DNA of 30,381 nucleotides from Agmasoma carcini (nom. nud.) (Eukaryota > Microsporidia > Thelohaniidae): assembly GCA_029232285.1 (NCBI GenBank), contig JAOXFI010000039.1:1-30381 (forward strand). The letters run 5' to 3'. Each line of letters opens with the position of its first letter. Position 1 is the stretch's first letter. The notes below the pieces were generated by a model. The model saw only the letters and a program-made list of their open reading frames with translations, ran no database searches and was not told the DNA's origin. This document shows positions 17,312-25,948 of the stretch, piece by piece. Both the position numbers and the translations under genes were made by a program.

Positions 17312-17641
17312 TTATTCACTCTCATAGAGCTTTACGAAAACTGGACTTCCAATAGCTTGAGCACATAAATTAGTCTTAAATTTAGCACACACCACTCCTT
17401 GTCTACCATGCACCTTCTTAACAACACCACCAACAGTAACGCACTCTCCATCTCCTTTCTTGTATCCATAAACAACAGCCTTTCCAACATACCTCTCAGC
17501 TCCTTCAACATTAGATACATTATCTATCCTAATCAATGCTCTATTATATCTAATATTCTTAGGACCTCTCTTGTGCGATATAAAAGTACCTCTAACCATA
17601 GTCTTAAGCAAATTTTCTGGGAAAACACCTTCAGTTGACAT
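17312..17641 (-). CDS. RPL33: 60S ribosomal protein eL33 (RPL35A family)
   Basis: A component of the large ribosomal subunit, 109 aa, the normal length of eukaryotic eL33 (yeast L33, human L35a). Matching segments are GTFISHKRGPKNIRYNRALIRIDNV (18-42), where the family has a GYKRG.RNQ...ALLKIEGV pattern, YVGKAVVYGYK (51-61) and KVHGRQGVVCAKFKTNLCA (76-94), corresponding to the family's HGN.G.VRAKF..NLP pattern. It ends in VKLYESE where the family has V.LYPS.I. The ATG at 17641 is preceded by AAAATTTTAGTCC. The stop of the upstream gene on the same strand is only 22 bp away, so the promoter fills the gap. No intron is seen, although ribosomal-protein genes are where microsporidian introns usually survive. 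Confidence 0.95.
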   Translation of the reverse strand: MSTEGVFPENLLKTMVRGTFISHKRGPKNIRYNRALIRIDNVSNVEGAERYVGKAVVYGYKKGDGECVTVGGVVKKVHGRQGVVCAKFKTNLCAQAIGSPVFVKLYESE

Positions 17642-17656
17642 GGACTAAAATTTTTA
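17642..17656 (-). promoter_or_regulatory. Start-proximal promoter motif of eL33
   Basis: On the minus strand AAAATTTTAGTCC is adjacent to the ATG. It sits within the 22 bp left between this start and the preceding gene's stop. Confidence 0.7.
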
Positions 17657-17663
17657 AAAATTT

Positions 17664-17957
17664 TTATTTTTTCTTTCTCTTAATTTTTTTTTTCAAATAA
17701 TCTTCCTCACAATAATTATTCTCTTTCGTACATCTAATCGATACAATCCTTTGTAAATCACTTATTATTTCTCTAAGTGTACCCAATTCTACATGATTTT
17801 TACTTTTATTAATAATTTCAATCAAAAAATATTTAAAATTCGGATCTAACGCATTATTCTCTTTCATTAACCTTTCAGACTCTTTCCTATAATGTTCCTT
17901 CGACAATTGCTTCTTAAAACTACACTTTAACAACTCTCTTAATATATCATCACTCAT
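17664..17957 (-). CDS. Small basic protein, possibly histone-fold (CENP-X/MHF2-like)
   Basis: The start is taken at the ATG at 17957, directly after CCC; the in-frame codon at 17963 is TTG. This gives 97 aa. The protein begins MSDDILRELLKCSFKKQ and has helices around FKYFLIEIINKSKN and GTLREIISDLQRIV, then a Lys-rich tail (KKKIKRKKK) that could act as a nuclear or nucleolar signal. The pattern of a short helix, a long helix, then a loop and an L-R-I-L-L-type helix recalls the small histone-fold protein CENP-X/MHF2, but the match is weak and the middle is degenerate. It is divergent from RPB5 with 37 bp between start codons. I am sure it is a gene, not of its function. Confidence 0.7.
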   Translation of the reverse strand: MSDDILRELLKCSFKKQLSKEHYRKESERLMKENNALDPNFKYFLIEIINKSKNHVELGTLREIISDLQRIVSIRCTKENNYCEEDYLKKKIKRKKK

Positions 17958-17994
17958 GGGCAATACTTTCTTTTTTTCCTAAAAAAAATTTACC
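17958..17994. promoter_or_regulatory. 37-bp bidirectional promoter, small basic gene / RPB5
   Basis: The whole space between the two start codons is 37 bp. On the plus side AAAAAAAATTTACC abuts the RPB5 ATG. On the minus side GCCC abuts the other ATG, with an A-rich run (GGAAAAAAAGAAAG) before it. Both start motifs are therefore packed back to back. Confidence 0.7.
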
Positions 17995-18594
17995 ATGGAT
18001 TCTCAATCTTTGTTCAGAGCAAGAAATACAGTTATTAAGCTGCTGAATATGAGGGAATACACTACAACACAGCAATTAATAGATTACAATGATTTTTCTA
18101 CGCGATATCCAAATGCTTCTTCAAATCCATCTTGTCTTAACTTTGTAGCTTCAAAATCAAATAATTCTATGGCCATCCACTTTGCTATGATGGAGAAAAT
18201 TAATAAGAAAAGCCTAGAAATCTTAGTTAATAATTATAACACACAAAATATTCAAATTATATTTTTAATATCAGTTGAAAAGCTTAACTCTTCATGTATT
18301 AGTTTTATTAAGACCACACCAGTAAGAGTTGAATCTTTTTTACTTAGTGAACTAAAAACAAATATTTTTGAACATAAATATGTTCCTTACATGAAAATTC
18401 TAACTGATGAACAGGTCAAGGCTGTATTACAAAAATATAGATGTGATAAATCAAAACTAATGAAGATGGAGTCTACTGATATTACAGCACGGTTGTTGGG
18501 TTGTAAAGTGGGTGATGTTGTGGGTATTATTAGACCTTCAGAAACAGCTGGTTATACGTTTACCTTCAGGGAAGTGATTGAAAATATTAAATAA
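17995..18594 (+). CDS. RPB5: RNA polymerases I, II and III shared subunit RPB5
   Basis: RPB5 (ABC27) is a common subunit of the three nuclear RNA polymerases and forms part of the lower jaw near downstream DNA. At 199 aa it is close to the 205-215 of other eukaryotes. An N-terminal jaw domain (about 1-110, beginning SLFRARNTVIKLLNMREY) is followed by the conserved C-terminal assembly domain. In the latter, FLLSELKTNIFEHKYVP (115-131) matches F...EL..NITEH.LVP, and GDVVGIIRPSETAGYTFTFR (173-192) carries the hallmark IIRPSETAG. The ATG at 17995 follows AAATTTACC. It is divergent from the small basic gene across 37 bp, and a 30-bp-class minisatellite follows its stop. Confidence 0.96.
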   Translation: MDSQSLFRARNTVIKLLNMREYTTTQQLIDYNDFSTRYPNASSNPSCLNFVASKSNNSMAIHFAMMEKINKKSLEILVNNYNTQNIQIIFLISVEKLNSSCISFIKTTPVRVESFLLSELKTNIFEHKYVPYMKILTDEQVKAVLQKYRCDKSKLMKMESTDITARLLGCKVGDVVGIIRPSETAGYTFTFREVIENIK

Positions 18595-18604
18595 AAATTT
18601 ATAT

Positions 18605-18830
18605 TTATTATTGTAGTGATAAATGATATGTGTTATTGTGGTGAATAATCAATAATACGTGTTATTGTGGTGTTGTAATAAATAATACGTGTTATTGTGG
18701 TGTTGTAATAAATAATAAGTGTTATTACGAGATATTGTAATAAATAATAAGTGTTATTGTAGTCATGTTACAAATAATACATATATGTGTTATTGTGGTG
18801 TTGTAATAAATAATACTGCTATATATATTT
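18605..18830. repeat. About 32-bp minisatellite 3' of RPB5
   Basis: Imperfect units of GTGTTATTGTGGTG, then TTGTAATAAATAATAC, occur about six times with some internal loss. It starts within about 10 bp of the RPB5 stop. Confidence 0.88.
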
Positions 18831-19422
18831 CACTATGAGGTATTATCAGTTTATATAGAAAAAAATGATAATTTCTTCAACTATAAAGGATTTACGAAGA
18901 ATAAGTATAAACGTGATGGTAAACCTTCGGGTGGTTATGTGAATCACTATAATAACAATAAGATAAATAAAATATCCTTAATAAACTCTTACCTGCTTTA
19001 TAGGTGGGTTACCTCAATATTATAAAATGAATTCAATTTTAAAACAAATCATTGGTAGTCGCAATTTTATTGTTCACTTTGATATATTTTTTTGTGTTAT
19101 TTCTCTAGAGCAACAAATGTATTATAGGTCTGACTTCGTACCATTAGTATCGAATCACTAAAATACTATTTGGACAAGACTAGGATTAAGTCAATATGAT
19201 TATAAGAGAGAAATATATTTAAGAGTTGATATAAAAATTTGTATTTAAATATTAATATAAGTTATATACCTAGTTAGGATCAACAACTAATAATGAAAAA
19301 GAAATGATATACTATAACTAATCACAAGTCATATATTCATTGCACTTTGGTCAAAGAGAATTTTTTATATATTTTTTCAATCTAGCACTAATTCATGAAA
19401 TTTAAAAAAATTAACTTTGATG
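18831..19422. other. Non-coding or decayed stretch
   Basis: A plus-strand frame near 18870-18990 reads FNYKGFTKNKYKRDGKPS and then YVNHYNNNKINKI before stops. It may be a transposase scrap but is too short to assign. The remainder shows no gene, tandem array or inverted repeat that I can support. Confidence 0.3.
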
Positions 19423-19870
19423 ATTCCAGACCCCCCTTGTCAGAGTAGTAACATAAAAACAAATGGGCTAAAGCATGCCATTTGAGAAACGTAAAACTTT
19501 TTTTATTTTTTTAATTGTTTTCAGGTCGATAGGTAGACACCCCTACTTAATTGGCAAGAAAATAAAGATATAAGTTAGGATGTACGTAATAGCACTAAGC
19601 CAGCACAACCGTATACTATTTAAGTCTTATTATCACAATCTATGATGGCATGATAGTCAAGTTTTTATTTTATTTTTTATAAAACAACGATGATTGTATA
19701 ATTTTTTATCATTTTTATAATTATTCAGCTTTTCTCATTTGTAGAAAATGTTAAAATAGATGGAAAAGTTTTAAATCACTAACACTTTATGTGTGTTTTC
19801 ATGCTTTTGTCTAAACGATCATACTAGATGATTAAAAGGTTTAATTATCTAAGGTTTAACCATTTAATTG
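19423..19870 (+). repeat. Dispersed structured repeat, copy D (forward, decayed)
   Basis: Family blocks in order are TTCCAGACC (19423), CAGAGTAGTAAC, GGTCGATAGGTAGACACCCC (19525), AAAGATATAAGTTAGGATG, CGTAATAGCACTAAGCC (19584), TCAAGTTTTT, CAGCTTTTCTC and an ATGTGTGTTTTCATGCTTTTG segment matching the 3' part of copy B. The GTTGGAAAC hairpin block is not preserved. Confidence 0.7.
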
Positions 19871-20009
19871 CAAATTTTCATATCAAAACTGCTAAGATTG
19901 TTCTATAAGAGAAGGTCTTTTTGAACCTTTTAATTGTGATATTCGTCTTGTTTTATTAATATTAATACGCTTTTGTTTAAACAAAGTCTAAAATAAATAA
20001 TTGGTTATG

Positions 20010-20340
20010 ACAGATAATCAACAAAATAATTGATACTTACATTGACAAAATTCTAGAAACTGATTTTCAACTAGAAAATTATGTGGGTACGATTTTAATG
20101 ATAAAGTTAATAGACCGTGCTTAACTTCAAAATTAAAGAATGTCTTTATTGAATAAAATAAATTCCATTTATATTGTAGAGTGTGATATTAGGATTATTT
20201 GTGTATTAGCCTGTGTCTTACCTGATAAAAATTTTTAACTGTCTTTAGACAAGAATCACTAGAAAATATCATTTATACCGATAGTAGTTTAAGTTGACAT
20301 ACAATTATACACAATAGTTTTTGTCATTAATCCAACTATA
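20010..20340 (+). pseudogene. Merlin (ISXO2-like) transposase core fragment
   Basis: The plus-strand translation includes NKINSIYIVECDIRIICVL, then ACVLPDKN, and after a frameshift SLENIIYTDSS. This corresponds to the middle of the ISXO2-like catalytic domain: a hydrophobic strand ending in E-D, then V.PDK...., then I.TD with the second catalytic Asp. Frameshifts and stops interrupt it and no termini are visible. It is a different copy from the relic at 23.3 kb, which has a similar block order. Confidence 0.6.
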
Positions 20341-20856
20341 AAAAAAAGAAAAGATCAAAGCACTGCTTTAAGACTTAAGTTTTTACGAGTATTTTTTAGT
20401 TCTTTAATAATTAAATTAAGAATGGTTTGGATTTGATTGATTTTTTCAATTGATTATTCTCTTAGATATTTTATATTTGAGAAATGATCTAAATTTTTTT
20501 CATATTAATAGATATATTAAAAATTTGCACGTATGTTGAAAAATTTGCAATTAGATTGAAAAACTGTTTATAAATTTATTATTTATATTCCTTTTCTTTT
20601 ATCTAAATTCTCATGACTTAAATTATAAAAAGGTTTTAAGTGATATTATAAGCAATTGTGGAAAATTCTTTTTGGTGTATTTTAAGGATATAATACAAGT
20701 GAAATTATTTAAATATTGCAATTTAAGTATCAAATTTATTTATTATTCAAGAAAATGATAATATCAAATAATTGATTAATAATTATAAAAAATCTTGCCT
20801 ATTGCTAAATCTTTTGATTCATATAGACGGAATGGATTGTTCGCATATAATTAGAA
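20341..20856. other. AT-rich stretch without a supportable gene
   Basis: Long AT-rich sequence with frequent stops in all frames. The first part may be the decayed 3' end of the Merlin copy. No inverted or tandem repeat was noticed apart from AAAATTTGCA-type words repeated near 20520-20560. Confidence 0.3.
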
Positions 20857-21819
20857 ATGTTAACACAAACAGAGTCCAAAAGAAATGAATCTGTAACTTT
20901 TGATCAAGTAAAAGAAAATATTTGTAGATCAATAGAGAATTATAATACAATAACAGAATTTTTTATAATAATAGATATGGTTGCTCTTATATTGAAAATT
21001 TAGAATCTAATCTAGGATCAAGTTGTGAAACTTCTGAATATTATTGAACAGGGTTTATATACTATAATACATAATAGTACAGTAAATCATTTAAATGTTA
21101 CTAAAGAATATATAAAGCATATTGTAGGATTATTATAGTGAAAAATTGAATCTTTATTAAGAGATTATGGTAATTGTTCATTAAAGTATTTGAAAATAAT
21201 TTAAAATATGAGGAACTTGAATCTACCATAAATTTTGATAATAATGATATTGGGAAAATGATATGATCTTACCTCAATAGAGCATATAATAACAATACAA
21301 ATCCTATAGAAGTGATTTATGATATAAGATTAAGGGTATTGGAACAACCCATGCATGATGTATCTCAAAAATCAGATAACAAACCTTACACCAACAAAAG
21401 ATAAAGGAATTAAATTATATAAAGATATGGTAAAAAGATTGATACTCGCATGTTTATGTGTAGGAATATTGATAAAATAAAACCATTAAATATTAAACAC
21501 ATTCATTCCACTAAAAAAACATGTAAACTTACCTTTAAGTCAAAATCCAAGTACTTCAACTTTATATGATGATATTATTAGCCATATACATCAAAAATAG
21601 GCACAAATGTTAAAAAGAGAAAAATCTTGTCACTAAGACGCTTTATCAAGTATAAAAATGCATTATATTGATCAAATTTATATAAATGATGAAGATTATG
21701 CAACTATCAGCACAAATAATGTTGACATTACTTTCTACACCGGTAATTATGAAACTGTAAACCATAAAGCCAAAAGTTATAATAACAAAATATTAATAAA
21801 TTTACAATTCAGAAACTAA
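20857..21819 (+). pseudogene. Decayed hypothetical gene
   Basis: A plus-strand frame from the ATG at 20857 reads MLTQTESKRNESVTFDQVK and stays protein-like for about 120 codons with a few stops, including LLNIIEQGLYTIIHNSTVNH and VTKEYIKHIVGLL. Further coding-like blocks follow in other frames: ELESTINFDNNDIGKM near 21220, KGIKLYKDMVKRLILACLCV near 21405, and MHYIDQIYINDEDYATISTN near 21658. It ends at a TAA at 21817. I recognise no family. It could be an accessory gene of a transposon or a dead lineage-specific gene. Confidence 0.4.
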
Positions 21820-22041
21820 TAAGATTAAAAATTAAGTTAGATTACTTAAATATCAATATGAAAGTTAAATATTGATAGAAATAAATTTAATATTTTTCTA
21901 TGTGATGGAAACAATCAAAATTTTATATTTGAAAAAGATTAACCACGTATATGACAAAGGTAATATTATTAAATTTAAGTGGATTTGAAAAAGGAAAGAT
22001 TCTCTTAATTATTGATTCAAGTGTTAGAATGGAACAAGTTA

Positions 22042-23267
22042 CAGGGTTGGCAAAAAAAAGGCCAGAAGTGCCATCATGGCTCTACCAGTGCATGTTGGAG
22101 CTATATTTCTTTATAAATAACACATTTTTTATTTTTTATAAGAATGTAAATTAATTGAATATACAAAAACATCAAATAATGTAGAAAAAAATCCCAAAAA
22201 TATATTTTAATAATCAATATGACCAACTTTCACAAAAATCAGAGCTTAGCGCCCTTTTTCATGCTTCTAACGAGGTTTTTGCAAATATTACTTGGTATGT
22301 CATACCAAATACGCTTTAATTTTTTGAAAAATCGCTATTTTAAGTTTAAACCCTGCATTTTTGATCCACAATAAGTCTAAAGATGTTCAATTGATTTAAA
22401 TCTGGGGATTGAGTTAACCATTCAAGTTTTTCAATCCTTTTTGAGCTAAAGAATTTTTGAGCATGTTTAGGATCATTATCTTTCTGAAAACATAATTTTT
22501 AAGGTTTAATTTATCTAAAAAGTATTCAAAATTAAAACATCAACATATTTGTATTTATCTATTTTACCTTCTCCGTGTTTTATTATTGGAATAAGATGTT
22601 TGTAATCATAAGCCGTACCTCCTCTTCGTCAACAATACTGTCTTTCATTGTTCACAAATGATTCAAATGATAATTCTATCCCACATGTTATTATTATAAA
22701 AAATTCAATTTTTGCCAATTTAAACCTATCCAAAATATTTCCGAAGAAGGGGCTTACGTATAGCAACACACCTTCTTAAACCTTCAAAATTCAACTTAAA
22801 TGAACTAAAATCTATATTTAAACCTCTACTAATTATTTTTGATGTAATTAGCGGAATCTTTTCCACAATTTTGATCAAGTTCTTCTTGTTTTGATTGTTA
22901 ATTAAAGCAGGCTTCTTCGATCCATTTTTCTTTCAATTGTACCATGAATATTATATTTTTACATATATCATGTACTGATAGATAGGTTAACCTTTTCTTT
23001 GAGTTTGAAATTTAATTTTTTAATGCTACAACCCGTCCTTTAGTAAAATCAAATGTTATTTTTACCCATATAAGGATGTTTTTATAAAATAATAACGTAG
23101 ATGCAGAGGGAATTCATTTTCCGGATTTTTTGCCACATTATTTGATGTTTTTTATAAAAAATAATAATCTGTGTTATATAATGTTATTATGTTTATTTAA
23201 AAAGGAATCTAGCTCTAACATACACCTGTAGAACCATAATGGATTTTCCGATTTTTTGCCAACCCTG
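22042..23267 (-). mobile_element. Tc1-like transposon with intact termini and TA duplication
   Basis: The element starts CAGGGTTGGCAAAAAA at 22042 and ends with its exact reverse complement at 23267. TA flanks it on both sides (22040-22041 and 23268-23269), the standard Tc1/mariner target duplication. The inverted repeats extend imperfectly to about 130 bp, with ATGGYTCTACMRGTGYATGTT near the tips and AAACATCAAATAATGT further in. The length of 1226 bp is typical of Tc1 elements. A decayed transposase lies inside on the minus strand. The good termini argue for a fairly recent insertion compared with other relics here. Confidence 0.88.
22240..22940 (-). pseudogene. Decayed Tc1-like transposase
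   Basis: The minus-strand translation in shifting frames gives GSKKPALINNQNKKNLIKIV (helix-turn-helix region), CVAIRKPLLRKYFG, RQYCWRRGGTAYDYKHLIPI, GKIDKYKYVDVLI, FQKDNDPKHAQKFF and WLTQSPDLNQLN, then SNICKNLVRSMKKGA. FQKDNDPKHAQ carries the second catalytic Asp of Tc1 enzymes. SPDLNQLN corresponds to the SPDLNPIE motif with its catalytic acid altered by decay. Several frameshifts mean the enzyme is dead, although the termini could be mobilised by a related transposase. Confidence 0.75.
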
Positions 23268-23293
23268 TAATTATATGAAAGGGTAAATTTCTG

Positions 23294-23870
23294 ATGGATT
23301 CGATATATATCAAAGTTATATTAAATAAAATATGTAACACAAGGCTAATGATTGGAGTTTCACTAGGTTTAAGTAGACATGCGACACTTAAAGTGGTTAA
23401 TAACCTTGTTTCATCTATACCACTTTCAGATTTTAGTATTTATAAATTAGGAATAAAAAGAAAATTATACATTTGATAAAGCGACGTTAAACTACAAGTG
23501 TAAATCATGTCATGATAGATCAAAATTGAATTTTATTGATGTTTTTTGTACCATTGAATATGATAAAAAGATCACAAGGGTTTATGCCAGCGTAATACCT
23601 GATAAGGAAGCTTCAACTATTCAAGGTTATGGAAATAGTACTATTTATACTGATGAAGCTTCGAGCTATATATATAACTAAAATTGGCTTTAATCATAAA
23701 AAGTATGCCACAAATATAATTCTATGATAGTATTACAAGGGTTAATACTCAAGAGTAGAATCATTTAACAATCAAGTTAAAAAGTCGATAAAAATCAATT
23801 GGGAATTAAAACATAAAACGGTGACGGTTTTTAATCGAGTTTTGTTTTATTTGTAACAATAAAATAAATC
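23294..23870 (+). pseudogene. Merlin (ISXO2-like) transposase, decayed
   Basis: The open segment 23294-23476 reads MDSIYIKVILNKICNTRLM, then GVSLGLSRHATLKVVNNLVS, the helix-turn-helix-like part upstream of the catalytic domain. After a frameshift come LNYKCKSCHDRSKLNF, IEYDKKITRVYASVIPDKEA and STIYTDEASSYI, then KVCHKYNSMIV. This block order is diagnostic of the microsporidian Merlin type (KCKSHRGRS; VxPDK; IxTDExxSY; HKY). VLFYL marks the decayed C-terminus near 23850. The Tc1-like element ends 26 bp upstream at 23267, so the N-terminal part may have been separated by that insertion. Confidence 0.7.
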
Positions 23871-24367
23871 TTTTAATGTCTCTATTTAATTATTTTGGTA
23901 AGAATTAAAAACCATGCTAAAGAAGCTTGTGTAAAATTTCTTCTTGAAATTAACTGACCACTTATATTAAAAAAAACTACACATCTTAAGTTTAGTTTTT
24001 TATATTTTACCCAATAGTAAAATATTTAATATTTGGCGACGTGTGATATATTTTGATGATATTGTATCGTATATCTTTATAAGGCTATAATTTACAAAAT
24101 AGTGGTAAATTCAACTTTTACCAAAGTCGTAGAGCAGCTTTATTTTGAAATTTATCAAAATCCTGATATGAGTAATAATGTCACATAAAACCATACAAAA
24201 ACAATTTGATATAATTGCTACTTTATATTTAATTAGGATGGTGGTTTCATATTACCATATAATGCTTTAATATGATTTCTAATTATATTTTCAATCTATA
24301 CAAGTAAAATTCATATATATTTGTTTATTATGATAAAGGTTTAAAATATTAATAAAATAAACGTTTA
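23871..24367. other. AT-rich spacer
   Basis: No supportable gene. It may include the 3' end of the Merlin element, but no terminal inverted repeat could be matched by eye. Confidence 0.3.
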
Positions 24368-24583
24368 TTAAATTTGTATGGATGGTGTCCACAAAGCAAC
24401 ACGAAGTATTGCAAACAATATTCTCTTCTTAAGACTCATTTTAGTGTCTATTTTAATCTCTTTTTCTTTTTTAGACTTTTTGGTATTTTTCTCCTTTTTA
24501 GTATAACTGCTTGTTTGGGTTTTTATTGAGGCTTTACTTGGGCTAGGATTAGGTATATGTGTTAAAGGTGATATATCAGACAT
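24368..24583 (-). CDS. Small protein with C-terminal KxILFA...LWxP signature, 71 aa
   Basis: The ATG at 24583 is preceded by AATAATTTAATAACC, the local promoter arrangement. A Ser/Thr/Pro/Lys-rich N-terminal half (TKKEKNTKKSKKEKE) leads into a C-terminal hydrophobic segment, KKRILFAILRVALW, then TPSIQI. The gene at 25586-25948 ends the same way (KKILFAAINFSLW, then VPPFDI), about 9 identities in the last 23 residues, while the N-terminal parts are unrelated. The tail could be an amphipathic or membrane-associating helix. No known family is recognised. Conservation of only the C-terminus between two neighbours supports both as real genes. Confidence 0.6.
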   Translation of the reverse strand: MSDISPLTHIPNPSPSKASIKTQTSSYTKKEKNTKKSKKEKEIKIDTKMSLKKRILFAILRVALWTPSIQI

Positions 24584-24929
24584 GGTTATTAAATTATTTT
24601 TTCTTTTAAGCTTAATTTTGATTAAATTTATGTCAAACCAGATTAAGATAATTGTTACTTTTATTATTTATATGACATAACTTGAATATTTTCATTTTAA
24701 TATATATTTATATGACAAAGAGAAGTTAAAACTAAAAGCTATTTTCTACTGTTAGTGATACTTACAAAGATAAATCTAAATACATTTTTACTTTATTTAA
24801 ATCTTTTTATAATTCGGAATCTTAAAATTTTTTGATGGCTCAATGTTAATAATATTATATAAGTAAAATAATATAATAAACAGATATTAACATTATCAAA
24901 ACTAAACTAATAGTGATTTTAATCACTTA

Positions 24930-25430
24930 GCCTTTCAATTCCCTTTAAGAAGATCATAACGAAATTGTACTTAACCGTAAAAAGGATAAAAGTATTTATT
25001 GCATGCAAAATCAAAAATATAATTCAAAGAGAAATAACAAACATATACCTAAGGGATAGCAATCATATATTTATCGTGCTTTGAATTAAAACAGCGTCAA
25101 AAACAAAATGCCATGCCCTCTTGAAAAATTTTATATGATGAAGCAAAACTTTCAAGACATACAATATGACGTGATTGTAGCTGAATTTCTCACATGGTTC
25201 AATTTTTTTGTGCTCTACTCCCACTGACCAGCTTGCATCTTCGAGCTACCAAGGTGGCTTTCTTTTTCCGTAAAAAAGTGTCTATTATCTACTACAGACA
25301 AGTTTCTCAGTCTTTAAGGTTATTCATAATCTTTTGATCTTATTATAAACCAATTAACTGTTGTTTACAACGTTTTCACGTGGAGGTCAAGACCCATCAC
25401 TGATCCCTCGTCTATAACCTGTCCAATTAA
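24930..25430 (-). repeat. Dispersed structured repeat, copy E (reverse, decayed)
   Basis: The reverse complement starts near GTCTTGACCTCCACGTG and continues AACGTTGTAAACAAC (GTTG, TAAA loop, CAAC), AATAACCTT, AAACTTGTCT and GTAGATAATAGACAC. The more distal part has CAGCTACAAT and AAAGCACGATAAATAT, matching the AAACACGATAAGAGTA block of copy F. The middle is highly diverged. It lies exactly between the two small genes with the shared C-terminal signature. Confidence 0.55.
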
Positions 25431-25585
25431 CGTGATTCCAGCCATACACTATATATATCTCATACTATATGATATAAAAGCTATTTTATTTATTAATATG
25501 GCATGAGTTACTTTATCTTATATTTTGATTATTCATATTATATTTTACTATTTGATATATTCATAAAAATTTAATAATAAATTCA

Positions 25586-25948
25586 TTAGATATCAAAAGG
25601 TGGGACCCACAGAGAGAAATTAATTGCAGCAAATAGTATTTTTTTCAATATACCAACTTTTTTTATCTTTGGCTGGTTGTTCTGTATATTCTCCTCCAAA
25701 GAACTTACATCCTGTTTACCATCACTTATACTGTTAGTTTGTACAGTTTCTTTATCTTTATCATCACTTATACTGTTAGTTTGTTCATCTTTATCATCAC
25801 TTATACTGTCAGTTTGTTCAGTTTCTTTATCTTTATCATTGAGAATTATATTCTCCATAGAATCAAAAGTTTGTTTACTTCCGCCCGACCCATTATCTGA
25901 GTATGATTGAGGATTAATAATAGCACAAACAGATGGTTGTAAATACAT
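25586..25948 (-). CDS. Small acidic-repeat protein with the same C-terminal signature, 120 aa
   Basis: The start is taken at the ATG at 25948 (the in-frame codon at 25954 is TTG), preceded by AAAAAAAATTGTCA. The N-terminal 25 residues are neutral. The middle has an acidic, Ser/Thr-rich repeat, about 2.5 copies of DKDKETEQTDSISD, probably disordered and variable. The C-terminus (KKVGILKKILFAAINFSLW, then VPPFDI) matches the neighbour at 24368-24583. This layout of a variable disordered body with a conserved hydrophobic end suggests the C-terminus is the functional part, perhaps for membrane association or partner binding. The family is unknown. Confidence 0.65.
   Translation of the reverse strand: MYLQPSVCAIINPQSYSDNGSGGSKQTFDSMENIILNDKDKETEQTDSISDDKDEQTNSISDDKDKETVQTNSISDGKQDVSSLEENIQNNQPKIKKVGILKKILFAAINFSLWVPPFDI

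Noticed and set aside
17312..18594. Introns in eL33 or RPB5
   Set aside because: Both proteins are full length and continuous without splice-site-like interruptions.
21951..22154. Plus-strand 67-codon open frame
   Set aside because: It crosses the TA junction of the Tc1-like element at 22041, so it joins flanking DNA with the transposon's terminal repeat by chance.
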